Source: Theobroma cacao (taxonomy: Eukaryota > Streptophyta > Magnoliopsida > Malvales > Malvaceae). From it: a stretch of DNA of 64,000 bases. Position 1 is the first letter of the stretch. Every line of letters begins with the position of its first letter. The stretch is taken from positions 14,827,283 to 14,891,282 of the forward strand of contig NC_030856.1 of the NCBI RefSeq assembly GCF_000208745.1, read 5' to 3'. Shown in pieces: positions 1 to 11,502 of the stretch. A program made the translations under genes and the position numbers. Under the pieces are notes generated by a model that saw nothing but the letters and a program-made list of their open reading frames with translations, was not told the DNA's origin and ran no database searches.

Positions 1-1692
1 AATGGAATTACTCTTGATGAAATCTATGGCTCACTCCTCACACATGAACTTGAAACGAAAAAAGAAGAAAAGGAAGAAAAGAAGAAAGCCAAAGAGAAAA
101 AGAAAAATCTTGCTCTAAAATTAGCACACTTGAGGACGAACTAGAAAATCTATCAAGTGATGATGATGATGATGAGCTAGCCATGATGGCTAGAAGATTT
201 AGAAAGCTCATGGGACAAAAAGTTAAAAGGATTGGAAGAAAAAATTACAAGAAGGATCAAGGTCCTTATCGAAAAAACAAGCACAAGGGTGATCTTAGAA
301 AAAGGGATGAAATGGTTTGCTTTAAATGTAAAAAACCTAGACACTTTAAATCAAATGTCCATTACTCAAGGAAGAATCATTAAAGAAAGTAAAGAAACTA
401 AAAAAAGCTATGGTAGCAGTAACATGGTCTGATAGTGATTCTTCAAGCTTAGAGAAAGAAAGAGAAAAATTGGAAGAAAGAGTAAATTTCTACTTGATGG
501 CAAAAGAAGAAGAAGTTGAGGTAATATCTAACTCTTGTGATATTTCTTATGATGACCTTCAAGATGAGTATGATTGCTTGTATGTTGAATTGAAAAAACT
601 TGCATTAAAATGTAAAACTATGAGGAAGAAAGCCATAACATTAGATGATGAATTAGAAAAAATCAAGCATGATTATAATTATGTTTTTGATTTAAAGAAT
701 ATGTTTTAAATTGAACTTCAAAGCAGATTTTGAACTCTTGAAGTTGGAACTAGAGAGCAAAAATATAGCCTTACAAAAGGTAGTGGATGAAAATGTTGTT
801 TTTAAAGCTTCAATGGAAGAGAGTTCAAAATTGAAATTGAAGATTGAAGAGAAACCAAAGAGAATTACAATTCTTAGAAAGAAAAATAATGCACGTCAGA
901 ACATTGTTATGTGTGTGGCAAGAAAGGTCATTTATCTTATAATTGTTATCATAATGGTAGTAGCCTTCCCAAAACTAAGTTGGTTTGGGTGCCCAAAGGA
1001 TTTCAGGTGCTGGTTAACTCCCAAGGACCCTTTAAAGCATTAGTACATTTAAAGAAAAATTGAAAGTCTATTTTGTAGGTTTAGCAAGAGTAAAAGGACA
1101 AATACTTTAAAGCTCAACCAAAAGAAAGGCATTTTTGGTATTTGGACAGTGGTTGCTTAAGACACATGACTAGCAATGAGAAATTATTCACAAAGCTTGA
1201 TAGAAAGAAAATTGGTTGTGTTTCCCTCAGTGATGAGTCCAAAGGTATTATCTAAGGAATTGAAACCATTGGTAACATCTCTCAAACTTAAAGTCTAAGA
1301 CATAACTTACTAAGCATTAGTCAACTTTGTGATAAAGGTTTTAAAGTTTGCTTTGATTCCCATGGATATTAAGTAAGAGATATTGACATTAACAAAGTTG
1401 CATTCATTGGCAAAAGAATTAAGAACACATATGTTATCTTTCTTAATAAAATTGAGCCTAATAGTGAATCATGTCTTATGCCCAATGATGTATCTGATAG
1501 TTGGTTGTGGCATAGAAGATTAGGATATATTAGCATGCGCAATTTCAAAACTCTCAAGAAAGGACCTAGTCATTGGACTTTTAAAGATATCATTTGAAAA
1601 TGACAAAATTTGTGATGCATGTTAATTTGGGAAATAGGTTAAAAGCTCATTTAAATCTAAAAAAATTATATCAACTTTTAGACCACTAGAAC
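1..1692 (+). pseudogene. copia-1 gag C-terminus, protease and integrase N-terminal part
   Basis: Gag would form the retrotransposon particle, and protease would process Gag-Pol. The sequence starts in the part of gag that in copia-2 lies about 600 bases after the start codon. A first CCHC knuckle near 320-360 is damaged: the last Cys is out of frame. A second knuckle, C-x2-C-x4-H-x4-C, can be read near 903-950 in a different frame. The protease signature W-Y-L-D-S-G follows near 1136. The GAG-pre-integrase segment (W-L-W-H-R-R-L-G) is near 1500-1530. The frame changes several times and stops occur throughout, so no complete protein is made. The segment ends exactly at the AGAAC duplication of the inserted LTR. 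Confidence 0.82.
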
Positions 1693-1950
1693 TACAGCAC
1701 CTTGTGACCTAAAACGGTAGTTAATATGACTTTAAGGACAAGATTAAGCCCAATTGAGGTCAATTAAGGAGTTTATGAGGGTAAAGCAAGGTCAAAATAT
1801 TTTAGAATAAAATATTTCATGCTTAATAAAATAATAATATTTTATTAAGGCCATCGTTATGGAATAAAAAGGAGTGATAGAGCAAAACCGGGATAAATTA
1901 AGATGTTTTGGAACCTTGGAAGTGAGATGAAAAATTTTGGAATTAAATAA

Positions 1951-3107
1951 TGTTGGCTCCATTAGTTTTTGATGATAATAAAACATTCCCATTCATTTGT
2001 GTCTAATATTTCTACTTAAGTGTACAGGACAAGAATTATATGCTAATGATAAATAAATTATTCCATGGGACATATAAAAAAGGAATATGAATAAGAAGCC
2101 ACAACTAATCAACAAAACAAAAGCTCCTTAGTTGAATAATGAAGGGTTAGTCAGCTAAAATTCAAATCAAAAGTTGGCGGGCTCAAGAATATTGAGAAAC
2201 AAAAAAAACTTAGTCGACCAAGTAGTGAGTTAGTTGACTAAGAAGCTATTGCCATAAATTTGGACTTCAAAACAAAACCGACTTAGTTAACCAAGAAATA
2301 AGTTAGTCGACTAAGTGCTCACTGCCAGAAACTGAAAACAGAAAACAGAGACAACTTAATCGACTAAGACATAAGTTAGTTGACTAAGAGCATTCTGTTA
2401 GAAAATTTGAATTGTGTACTAGAAGACAGATTAACGGCTAGAACTGCCACCAAACTGTTTTCAATGGTCAAAAATTATCTAACCCACATCAAAGCTGATT
2501 TTCCAAGTATAAAAAGGACTTCCAACGGCTAAAAAGGAAGATTGAAGGCTTCCAAGTCCAAAAGAGCTAAAAAATCAGCAAATATTCTCAGCTCATTTAC
2601 TACACTCAACTCCTATCTTTGTAATTGTGATCTACACTTCACTTTGTACCACTTAGATCAACCTTGTGATCATAGGTACACTCTTATCACTTCTCTCATT
2701 GTATTCTTAGAGTGAATGGGTCACTCTAAAGGATTGATTCAAGCTAGGATTGCTTGATTAAGCATAGGTTCTAACTTAGTCTTGAAAAAGTTAGGTGTTG
2801 GGTTTTAGTTGATCCCGATAAAAGCTATTGTGAAAGGTTTTGGCCAAGCCTTCTAAAAGCTTGGTGAAAGCTTGTGAATTTCATCGTTCTTAGTGGATTG
2901 ATTGGAAAATCCTTGGTTGAACAATCAAGGTTATGGATGTAGGTTTTGGACCGAACCACTCTAAATTCTGTTGTGTTGTCTACTATGTTTTTGTTCTTAT
3001 TTTCATTTTTTCTTTTCACTTGCATTTGTTCCCACTTAGAGCCAATTTTTGAAAGAGCCAAATTGTGCTATTCACCCTCTTTCTAGCACATTTACTTGGG
3101 ACCAATA
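1951..3107 (+). mobile_element. Sirevirus-type solo LTR nested in the solo LTR
   Basis: It runs from TGTTGGCTCC to GGGACCAATA (normally ACA) and matches both copia-2 LTRs along its length (1157 bp against 1062 and 1075). The duplication AATAA lies at 1946-1950 and 3108-3112. It keeps the LTR landmarks: paired TTAGTCGAC-type palindromes near 2210-2370, a TATA box (TATAAAAAG) at 2508-2516, and the CCCTCTTTCTAGCACA tail. No internal region remains, which indicates LTR-LTR recombination after insertion. Confidence 0.9.
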
Positions 3108-5143
3108 AATAATATTTTATTAATAAAATATTATTAAAATAATATTGAGATATTTCTATTGTGAGTGATGGACAAACTCACATAATTCAAGCATGGAACT
3201 TAAGTGGGGAGTTATAATATAATTTTGATGATTTGATGAATAAAATATTATTTTATTGATTATAGAATATTGTTTTAATGAGTGAAATTATAGTGATATA
3301 AGCATTAATAATAGTATATGTGAGTTTGGAAGGAATGGAGACATGGAGAATTACTTGAGATAATGAGGATGTGTGGGATAATGAAATGTGCATGTGGATT
3401 AATTATTACATGTAAATTATTGCATGCAAAAAGAAGAAAGTTAGTGGAAAACATGTGAGACCCCCACATCTGAAGTAAAAAGAAGAATAAGAATAAATGC
3501 AATTATAGGTAATAAGATTAGTGTATTAGGTGGTCAAATGAGGAAAGAAAAAGTTATGATGCATGTGACTTGAATAGTTTAATGAATGACCAAATAAAAT
3601 ATAAAGTAAAGGTTGTGCATGAAATATGATTGGATGCATAAGGTGGCGCATGAAATAAAGAATGAACAAAAAAAGAATGAGGTAGTGAAGGTGGTGGATG
3701 CAGAAGATAAATGAGGATAGATATTGGGCCAATGAACAAAGGAGAAAATTGATGCATGAAAATTGAGTGGGTGATGAGTTGGTCCAATGAGAAGCGAGGA
3801 ATAAAAGAAAGAAGAGAAAGGTGGGGAATGGCTTGGGAAAAAACATGCCTTTGAGAGGAAAAAGAATGAGAGAATTTAGCCTTATGAAGCTCCACCCGAG
3901 AGGAAAAGAGAAAAGAGAAGAAAAAAGACATTCAAGGAAAGGCTAGATTTTTTTTTTCGGAGAAAAATCTAAAGAAACCATGAGGTTTCCTTTCCTTTAC
4001 TTTGTTGAGTCTTGACATCTCATCATTCAAAGAGAACTTTCAAGATTTGAAGGAGAAGTGTGGCTTGGTTTCAAGATCCAAGTAAAGGAAGGTAAGAATT
4101 GTGATTTTAGTTTGAATATGTTTTAAAAACTAGATGGTAACACAGGAAAGTGTTTGTGGTGGCAAAGGTTTCCAAGATTTGAAGAAATAGATGCATGCAT
4201 GTCATTAACCTTTGGTTGGGTGGTGGATTTAAGCCTTGATGATCAAAACTTGGAGGCATATTGGAGATGCATGTAAAGTCCAAGCTATCTTAAAGGTAAG
4301 CAAGCAATGAGAATGGATTGTGCTATCTTAAATTCGGTTAGGAAGAATGTCTATACTAGTTATAATGTTTTGAAAAAAGTAAAAGATAAAGGATTATGCA
4401 TATAAAGATTTAAGACTTCTTTGGTAAAGTTGCTGCCCATATATGATTGTGTCTGAGCATGATTTTAATTTTGGAATAAGGATGACTATAGCATGACTAC
4501 TTGAATAATGATTAGTTCTTGAATGAGACTAGAGAACAAAGAATCACTATAAAAGCATTAAGCTAGTGAGGGTAGCAACGGTGAGATAGAACAAATTATA
4601 AAGTTGTTAAATATCTTGAGTTTAATTGCTACCAGGAAATTGACAATTAAAGAATAGTTGCAGTGGTTATAAATTAAATAGGATAATGGTTAAATGGCAA
4701 GCGATATCGATCAACTAAAAACACAAGAGTTTAGATTGACGAAGTAATAACTCACCAAGAAAAGTGAGTACGGGGTGTCTATTTTTAAAAGTTTCATAAA
4801 TTATATAATGATATACGTATAATAAATGTTACTAGTTTTCTTTAAATGCAATTATGGATAGCATGAGTTATTAGCTTCGGTAGGTGATTTCTAAATTGAT
4901 TTATAATCGATTGTACTTGTAATTATGGATAGCATATGCTAGTAGAATGCTAGGCACTCGTGAATATTATGTTTTTAGAAACATTTTGTATATATATAAG
5001 CTACATATGTAAAGGGTTTTAGAAATCGAGAAACAAGCTTTTTACCACGGTTTATGTCAAAACGTGTCTTACTTGTTTTTGTGATGTGCATTCATGAATA
5101 AGCTTTATGTTCACCATGCTTTGATTTAATACTTAAACCTCTG

Positions 5144-5245
5144 TGATATATACATGGCAAGGCCACGGGTTGATATACGTGGCTAGGCCACAGGTTGATA
5201 TATGTGGTTGGGCCATGAGTTGATATAGGTGGTTGTAACCACATG
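5144..5245. repeat. 25-bp minisatellite inside a solo LTR
   Basis: Four imperfect copies of a unit like TGATATANGTGGNTNGGCCA start at about 5144, 5171, 5196 and 5221. The last three starts are exactly 25 bases apart. The array has no coding potential. Confidence 0.8.
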
Positions 5246-6333
5246 ATTTCTCCAATGTCAGCTAACATCGTTGAGACTGCCATGGCTGTGGGAATCTGGT
5301 GGAGGGGGGCCTTCTACATGTTATTATGTGGAAGCCGGTCCACGAATTGATTATTTATGATTATCTACTCGAGAGCGATATCTCTTTGGGTTTTCAAATA
5401 CGTATTCTTACGCAAAGTGAGAAATACCATTTTTTCGCAACTCCCTTATTTATACGATGGTTTTGGGTTTAATACTTCAAGTATGAGTTTGTTTATATGC
5501 TTGTGTATAAGCATTGACATTGCTTAATATTAAGGGAGCGTGTGTGCTTATGTTAGTTCGATTTTGAGTAAAGGACATTAAATGATTTCGATGGTAGAAA
5601 TCTTTTAATTGCTCAGTTTTAATATATTACTTGAAATGGTTACTTTGTATCACAATTCTTTGGTATTTATGTAAGGCACAAATGTTCCATTTGAGTTTAA
5701 ATTGTTTATATATTCATATGTTTTTAATATTCAAATTTTTTATCCTTGGCTTGATTCTCATATGCGTTATACTCACAGAATCGATGATCACTAAGTCTGT
5801 GAGACTCACCCCATTATCTTCCCTTTTTTATAGATAAGTGATCAGCTTGCGTGTATTGCCTTAGCACATTTTGACTCATTGCAACTTAGGTAATGGCATC
5901 TCTTAGACTTCCACTCCGAGTCGCTTCGTTGCAAAGAGGTCATGTTTGTATATGATGGTTGGTTGTATAGAACAAAAAATTAGTTTATTGGAATTGTATC
6001 TCCTAACAACCTTGATGATGTGTATAAGATTCTAAGTGTGATGTTTGAATGTATTTTGAAATTTGTTAGATTTGGATATTGATATCTAATTGTTGATTTT
6101 AATTGAAGTTTCTTATTCGGTTTAAGTAAACAATTATATTACACAAGTCGACAGAATTTTTAATAGTCGTCACAAAGCGGACCGTTATAAGGAAATCTGA
6201 GTTGATTAATTTATGCATTAAAATGTTCGATTTACTTAACAAGAATCTCAACTAAGGCTTGTTTGGGATTTGGCAGGTTCTTCCACAAGTCTTGGACACC
6301 GGTAACGATCTGGAAGAGGGTCGTTACAAGAAC

Positions 6334-8840
6334 TATTGTATGTTGACTTGTTTGAACCAATCATTGTTGCTAGTCTTGGAGGCAAGTTATATGGCTTTGT
6401 TATTGTAGATGATTACTCTTGATATACATGGGTATATTTGTTTGCTCACAAAAATGATGCATTGCCCACTTTTGTTAGACATTGTAAAAGAGTGCAAAGT
6501 GAAAAATAGTCTTACCATTGTTAGTGTTAGAAGTGACCATGGTGGTGAATTTGAAAGTGATAATTTTGAAATAATTTGTAATGAAAATGGTTTTGACCAT
6601 AATTTTTCAGGTCTTAGAACTCCAAAACAAAATGGAGTTGTTGAAAGAAAAAATAGGACTTCAAAAGAATTGGCAAGAATAATGCTTTGTGAAAACAACT
6701 TACTAAAATATTTTTGGGCTGAAGCTGTAACACTGTAGCTTACATTTTGAATAGAGTTTCCATTAGAGCCATGATTTCTAAAACCCTTTATGAGCTTTAA
6801 AAAAGAAGAAACTAAGCATTTTACACTTAAGGAGCTTTGTGTGCAAATGTTTTGTTTTGAATAATTGAAAACACACCTTGAGAAAGTTTGATGCTAGAAG
6901 TGATCAGGCTATTTTCTTAGGTTATGAATTGAACTCTAAAGCATATAGAGTGTTTAACAAAAGAGCTTTAGTTATAGAAGAGTCAATTCATATTGTTTTT
7001 GATGAGACTAATGTTGCACAAAGAAAGGTAGTATTTGATGATGATGATGCATATGATATTAAGAAAAAAATGGTGAAGATGAGAGTGGACGACAAAGAAA
7101 ATGATGGAAAGAGCTCAAAAGAGAAAAAGGAGGAAGAATCACCACTGAAGGACTTGCAAAGAACTGAAGAACAACACAATGATCTTCCTAGAAGTTGAAG
7201 ATTTGTAAGAAATCATCCTTAAGAACAAATCATTGGTGATCCCTCGAAAAGTGTTAAAACTAGAAGAGGACTAAGAAAAATATGGGAATATCTTGCATTC
7301 ATATCACAAGTGGAACCAAAGAACTTTAAGGAAGTTAAAAAGGAAAAGTGTTGGATGATTGCCATGCAAGACGAACTTGGCCAATTTGAAAAGAACAAGG
7401 TATGAACCTTAGTTCCAAAGCCAACCAACCATCCAATTGTTGGTAGAAAATGGATATTTAAAAGCAAGATGGATGAATTCAGAAATGTGGTAAGGAACAA
7501 AGCAAGATTAATTGCTCATGAATACAATTAAGAAGAAGGTATTGATTATGATGAACCCTTTTCTCCTATAGCTAAATTAGAAGCAATTAGACTTTTATTT
7601 GCTTATGCATGCTACATGAATTTTAAATTGTTTCAAATGGATGGCAAAAGTGCATTTCTTAATGGTTTTATACAAGAAGTGCATATTAAACAGCCTTTTG
7701 GTTTTGAAGTTTTTGATAAAATTGATCATGTGTATAAATTGCATAAAATTTTATATGGATTGAAACAAGCTCTTAGAGCTTGGTATGAAAGACTTTCAAA
7801 ATTCTTAATTGAAAAAGGATACTCTAGGGGGGTGTAGATAATACTTTTTTCATAAAGCAAAATAAAACTGATTTGATTGTAGTTCAGATATATGTTGATG
7901 ATATAGTGTTTGGTGCTACTAATGAAAAGTTGTGTGAGAATTTTGCTAAAAAAATGCAGGGTGAATTTGAAATGAGCATGATAGGAGAGTTAAAATTCTT
8001 TCTTGGTCTACAAATCAAGCAATGTGAGGATGGAATATTCATTAACTAAGAGAAATATACCAAACAAATGCTGAAGAAATTTGGTGGGATGAATATGAAA
8101 TCAATTGGAACACTTATGAGTCTTTCCACAAAGCTTGACAAAGATGATAAAGGAAAATATGTGGACCAAAAACTCTATCTAGGTATGATTAGCTCACTTT
8201 TTTATTTAACTGTAAGCAGACTTGATATTTTGTTTGGTGTTTGCCTATGTGCAAGATTCCAATCATGTCCCAAGGAATCACACTTAATTGCAGTGAAGAG
8301 GATTTTTAGATATCTTCTGGATACTTAAAGCTTAGGACTATGGTATTTAAAGGATTATTCGTTAGTCTTTTTGGCTATTCCAATGCTAATTTTGCTAGCA
8401 GTAAAATTGATCAGAAGAGCACTAATGGCACTTGTCAATTCTTTGGAAACATGTTCGTGTCTTGGTCTTGCAAGAAATAAACTTTGATCGCTCTATCAAC
8501 TGCTGAGGCTGAATATATTTCACTAGATAGTTGTTGTGTACAAATATTATAGATTAGGCAACAACTAAATGATTCTGGGATATCTGTGCATAAAGTTCCT
8601 ATTTATTATAACAACATGAGTGCCATAAATATCTCCAAAAATCCTGTACAACATTATAAGACTAAGCACATTGAAGTTAGACATCATTTCATTAGAGATC
8701 ATGTACTTAAGGGAGATGTTAGAATAGAATTTGTAGATACCTTGCATCAATTAACTGATATTTTCACACAACCATTGAGTGAAGATCAATTTTATAGAAT
8801 TAAGAGAGAATTAGGAATGCTAGATGTTAATGAAGTTTGA
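6334..8840 (+). pseudogene. copia-1 pol: integrase core, reverse transcriptase, RNase H (broken)
   Basis: This is the continuation of pol after the solo LTR. The integrase core is readable around 6395-6740, with the second Asp in V-R-S-D-H-G-G-E-F and the Glu in Q-N-G-V-V-E-R-K-N. RT runs from about 7350 to 8330, with the active site Y-V-D-D at 7891-7902 followed by I-V-F-G-A-T-N-E. RNase H with the conserved S-T-A-E-A-E-Y block is near 8495-8520, and the frame ends at 8838-8840. In-frame stops occur in integrase, at the RT start and in RNase H, and there is a frameshift near 7835. The three stretches align with copia-2 pol, so it is the same family but more decayed. Confidence 0.88.
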
Positions 8841-9404
8841 CTAAGTTGAACTGAACATGTTTTTGATGATATATATTATGATGATTATGTTTATCTCTTG
8901 TTTTCATTGATTAGAAAATGTTCTAATTAGTTAAAGAGAACTTAGAAGGAATGTAAGATTTATATTAATCAGTTAAAGACCTCTTTAATCAATTAGAGCA
9001 ATTTTGTGTTAAGGTGATAAGCCTAAGTCAGTAACGGACTAATTAGTTAAAAATTCCTTTAACCAGTTAATGAAGTTTTGGTCATTTGAAAAGTTCTAAC
9101 TCAAAAACACTTGAATCGATCAAGGCTTGCTCTAACTAATTAGAGCACTTTAAATAATGAGAAAATTGGTGCGCGAGAAATTCTAAAAAAAAATATGAGG
9201 AGCGGGAGGTATGGGAAAACCTCCCACTAAAAACTTGGGCTAACTGGTTATAAAACCTCCCTCTAAAAACTCTTCAATTTCCTAGAAAACCCATATACTA
9301 GAAATATTAAACCTCAAACAACGAGATCCTCTAAAATCTATTTGTCCTCTCTTTAATCCTTAGTTAGCTCGAGCAACCCTAAGCTTTCACCATAAGCAAA
9401 ATCA
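8841..9404 (+). other. copia-1 spacer between pol and the third ORF
   Basis: This is non-coding element DNA. It has several short motifs of the form TTAATCAGTTAAAG / TAACTAATTAGAGC, resembling the repeats in the Sirevirus LTRs. I see no gene. Confidence 0.5.
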
Positions 9405-10116
9405 ATGGCTATAACTTCTCTCACTAGCAAGGTTATTGACAAGGGTAAAGAGAAGAGATCAGTTGAGGACTCATTTGCTTTACCATTGAAGAATAAGGGT
9501 AAAATATTTCAAGGTTCATAAACTAAAACAAAAAAGGGAAAGTTAGAGTAAAATGGCCACAAAGACAAAAGGATCTGCAACTATAGGGATTTCCATTAGG
9601 AAAGGTAATCCTTCAAATTCTCAGTTTAGAAAAAAGGCCCATGCTGATAGGTTTAAAAAGATTGTAAATACAACCATCTTTTGTGGGAAATTCTTTGATT
9701 GGTCTAGTTTTGATGAAGTTCTTATTGTTAAAACTGATATGTTAAGATACTTTAATGAATTAAAATTGAAAGATTTAAGTACATTTGGAGATAAGGCATT
9801 TAGTCCAACATTATCTTGAGAATTTTATTCTAGCATTGCTTTTGATAATAATGAGCTTGTGATTCTTAAGGAGTTCATGGAAGATGGATTGAATGCTTTT
9901 TTAAGTGGAAAGGAATTTCTAATCACTACCACAAATTTAAGGGAATTTCTAAAAATTGATTTCAAAATAGGAGAATTTAGATTTCTAGAGAAATATGACC
10001 CCAGTCCTATTTAGGAAATTGTAACTGGAAGAAAAGAGAAATTCCTTTCCATGAGTTATGCTAGTGATATTAAGAATGCACAATTGAGGATTTTTAACTA
10101 TTTTATTACCTCTACA
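9405..10116 (+). pseudogene. copia-1 third ORF (envelope-like / plant-transposon-protein-like), truncated
   Basis: An ATG at 9405 opens a Lys/Ser-rich leader. It is followed by a conserved block with F-D-W-S-S-F and the phrase E-K-Y-D-P-S, also found in the copia-2 third ORF at 27286-29242. The longest open stretch is 9553-9819, and stops follow. Sireviruses are known to carry an extra ORF here that has been called envelope-like, but its function is unproven. The conserved block also recalls what databases label a putative plant transposon protein domain; this is from memory and was not searched. The coiled-coil half present in copia-2 is missing because the long LTR cuts in at 10117. Confidence 0.7.
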
Positions 10117-11502
10117 TGCCACATCCCATTTTATGGTGGAACATGATTGGCGCATGAACCCAGACGAGTGTAGCCCACTAGGCCCAAGCAAGCCTCTTTA
10201 TCATTCATCATTAAACATTCATCAATGCAGAAGCATACATAAACATCTATAGGCATAAAATATCAACTCGTGCATACCATCATACGCAACATTACACATA
10301 TATGGAACTTCTTAACAAATTAGTGTAAGTGCAACATTTCAACTATCATTAGAGTGCCCCATTTCCAGTACACTATAACATTTACATGTCTCAACACCCT
10401 CGGGTGTCCATATGGGCTCTGGAGCCACTTTACATATTTAACATAACATTCATAATGAAATATACCCAAACATTTGGCTACTTTATTGTAACATACTCAA
10501 AATCCATAAAACATGTCCATAGTTTGAAAACATAAACATAACATAGACTGACCTGTCAGTGGAACATGACCTGACTCACTAGGCATCGAGAGGTTGTTAA
10601 ACACCTACCAATGAGAAATGAATAGATCACGTCTTCGTGACACTAGCTACTAGCAAAAGAGCTATCACTGATCTACAACAAAAATAGTGAGGGAAAATAA
10701 TGTGTGAGTCACAAAGACTTCGTGAGTGGATACGGGGAAGGGCACAAGCCAGGGGATAAGAGTTCTTCATAACTATGCAATTACAAATACATATCGTTTA
10801 TAAATCCTCTTACTTTAGCATGATGTTCATGAAAAATAGCATTTAATCATCCTTTGAACAACATTGCATAAAAAACATCTTGCCTAGTTCATTACAAACC
10901 CTTAAATCTTGAAAAACTCTTTTAAAATCACTTTAGAAATCAATTCTGTAACCATTCTATCGATACATTTTGGAATGTATTGATACATGCAAGAAATCTA
11001 TCGATACCCTTAGTAATGTATTGATACATTTCATATAGAATGCCTCATGTAGCATTCTATTGAAAATGTATCAATACATACTTCTTATGTATTAATACTT
11101 TTGCCACAGGGTCCAACTTTTTAGGAATTTTCTTGAATCTAACTCATTCATAAGTCTTTCTAACATTGAGGGATCATTCCTTAGGCTAAGGTTCTATCTA
11201 ACCAAGCCAACATCACCACATTACAATGTGAATAACATCATCAATACTCATATAATCATAAACTAAGCATTTAAGCATATATCATGAGGGAATACTCATT
11301 CAATCATTTCTCTAACTCATTATTCTCATTCATCATAACATTCTAACTATGAGTGGGTCCACCCCATTCAGATGAATAATGGTTTAACCATCACTATTTT
11401 GGATTCCTAGTGAGCTCTCATGAATGGCACATTGGCCTTATCCATGATCTATCGAGTGGTCCCACCCCACTCAAACGAGTAGTGGACAAAGTCCTGACTA
11501 TT

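Larger units (their letters stand above)
1693..6328. mobile_element. Solo LTR (probably Ty3/gypsy), 4.6 kb including a nested insertion
   Basis: It begins TACAGCACC (the TG start mutated to TA) and ends GGTCGTTACA. The five bases AGAAC sit on both sides (1688-1692 and 6329-6333). Taking out the element and one AGAAC restores an integrase reading that aligns codon by codon with copia-2 near 24361-24400, which proves the boundaries. It has no coding sequence or second LTR, so it is best read as a solo LTR. Without the nested LTR it is about 3.5 kb. It carries a 25-bp minisatellite near 5144-5245. Assignment to Ty3/gypsy rests on length and terminal bases only. Confidence 0.8.
1..10116 (+). mobile_element. 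Sirevirus-type Ty1/copia element copia-1 (5' end outside window, interrupted, decayed)
   Basis: The parts follow the copia order: gag C-terminus, protease, integrase, reverse transcriptase, RNase H, then a third ORF after pol. The third ORF and close similarity to copia-2 (20971-31133) place it with Sirevirus-type elements. Pol is split by a 4.6-kb solo LTR at 1693-6328, and joining across it with one AGAAC copy removed gives the copia-2 arrangement. The element stops at 10116, where a long LTR begins, so no 3' LTR is present. Many in-frame stops and frameshifts show it is dead. The 5' LTR and gag N-terminus lie outside the window. Confidence 0.85.

Noticed and set aside
3526..3931. Two overlapping minus-strand open frames of 106 and 125 codons
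   Set aside because: They are His/Phe-rich low-complexity translations of a purine-rich stretch in a solo LTR, with no family features.
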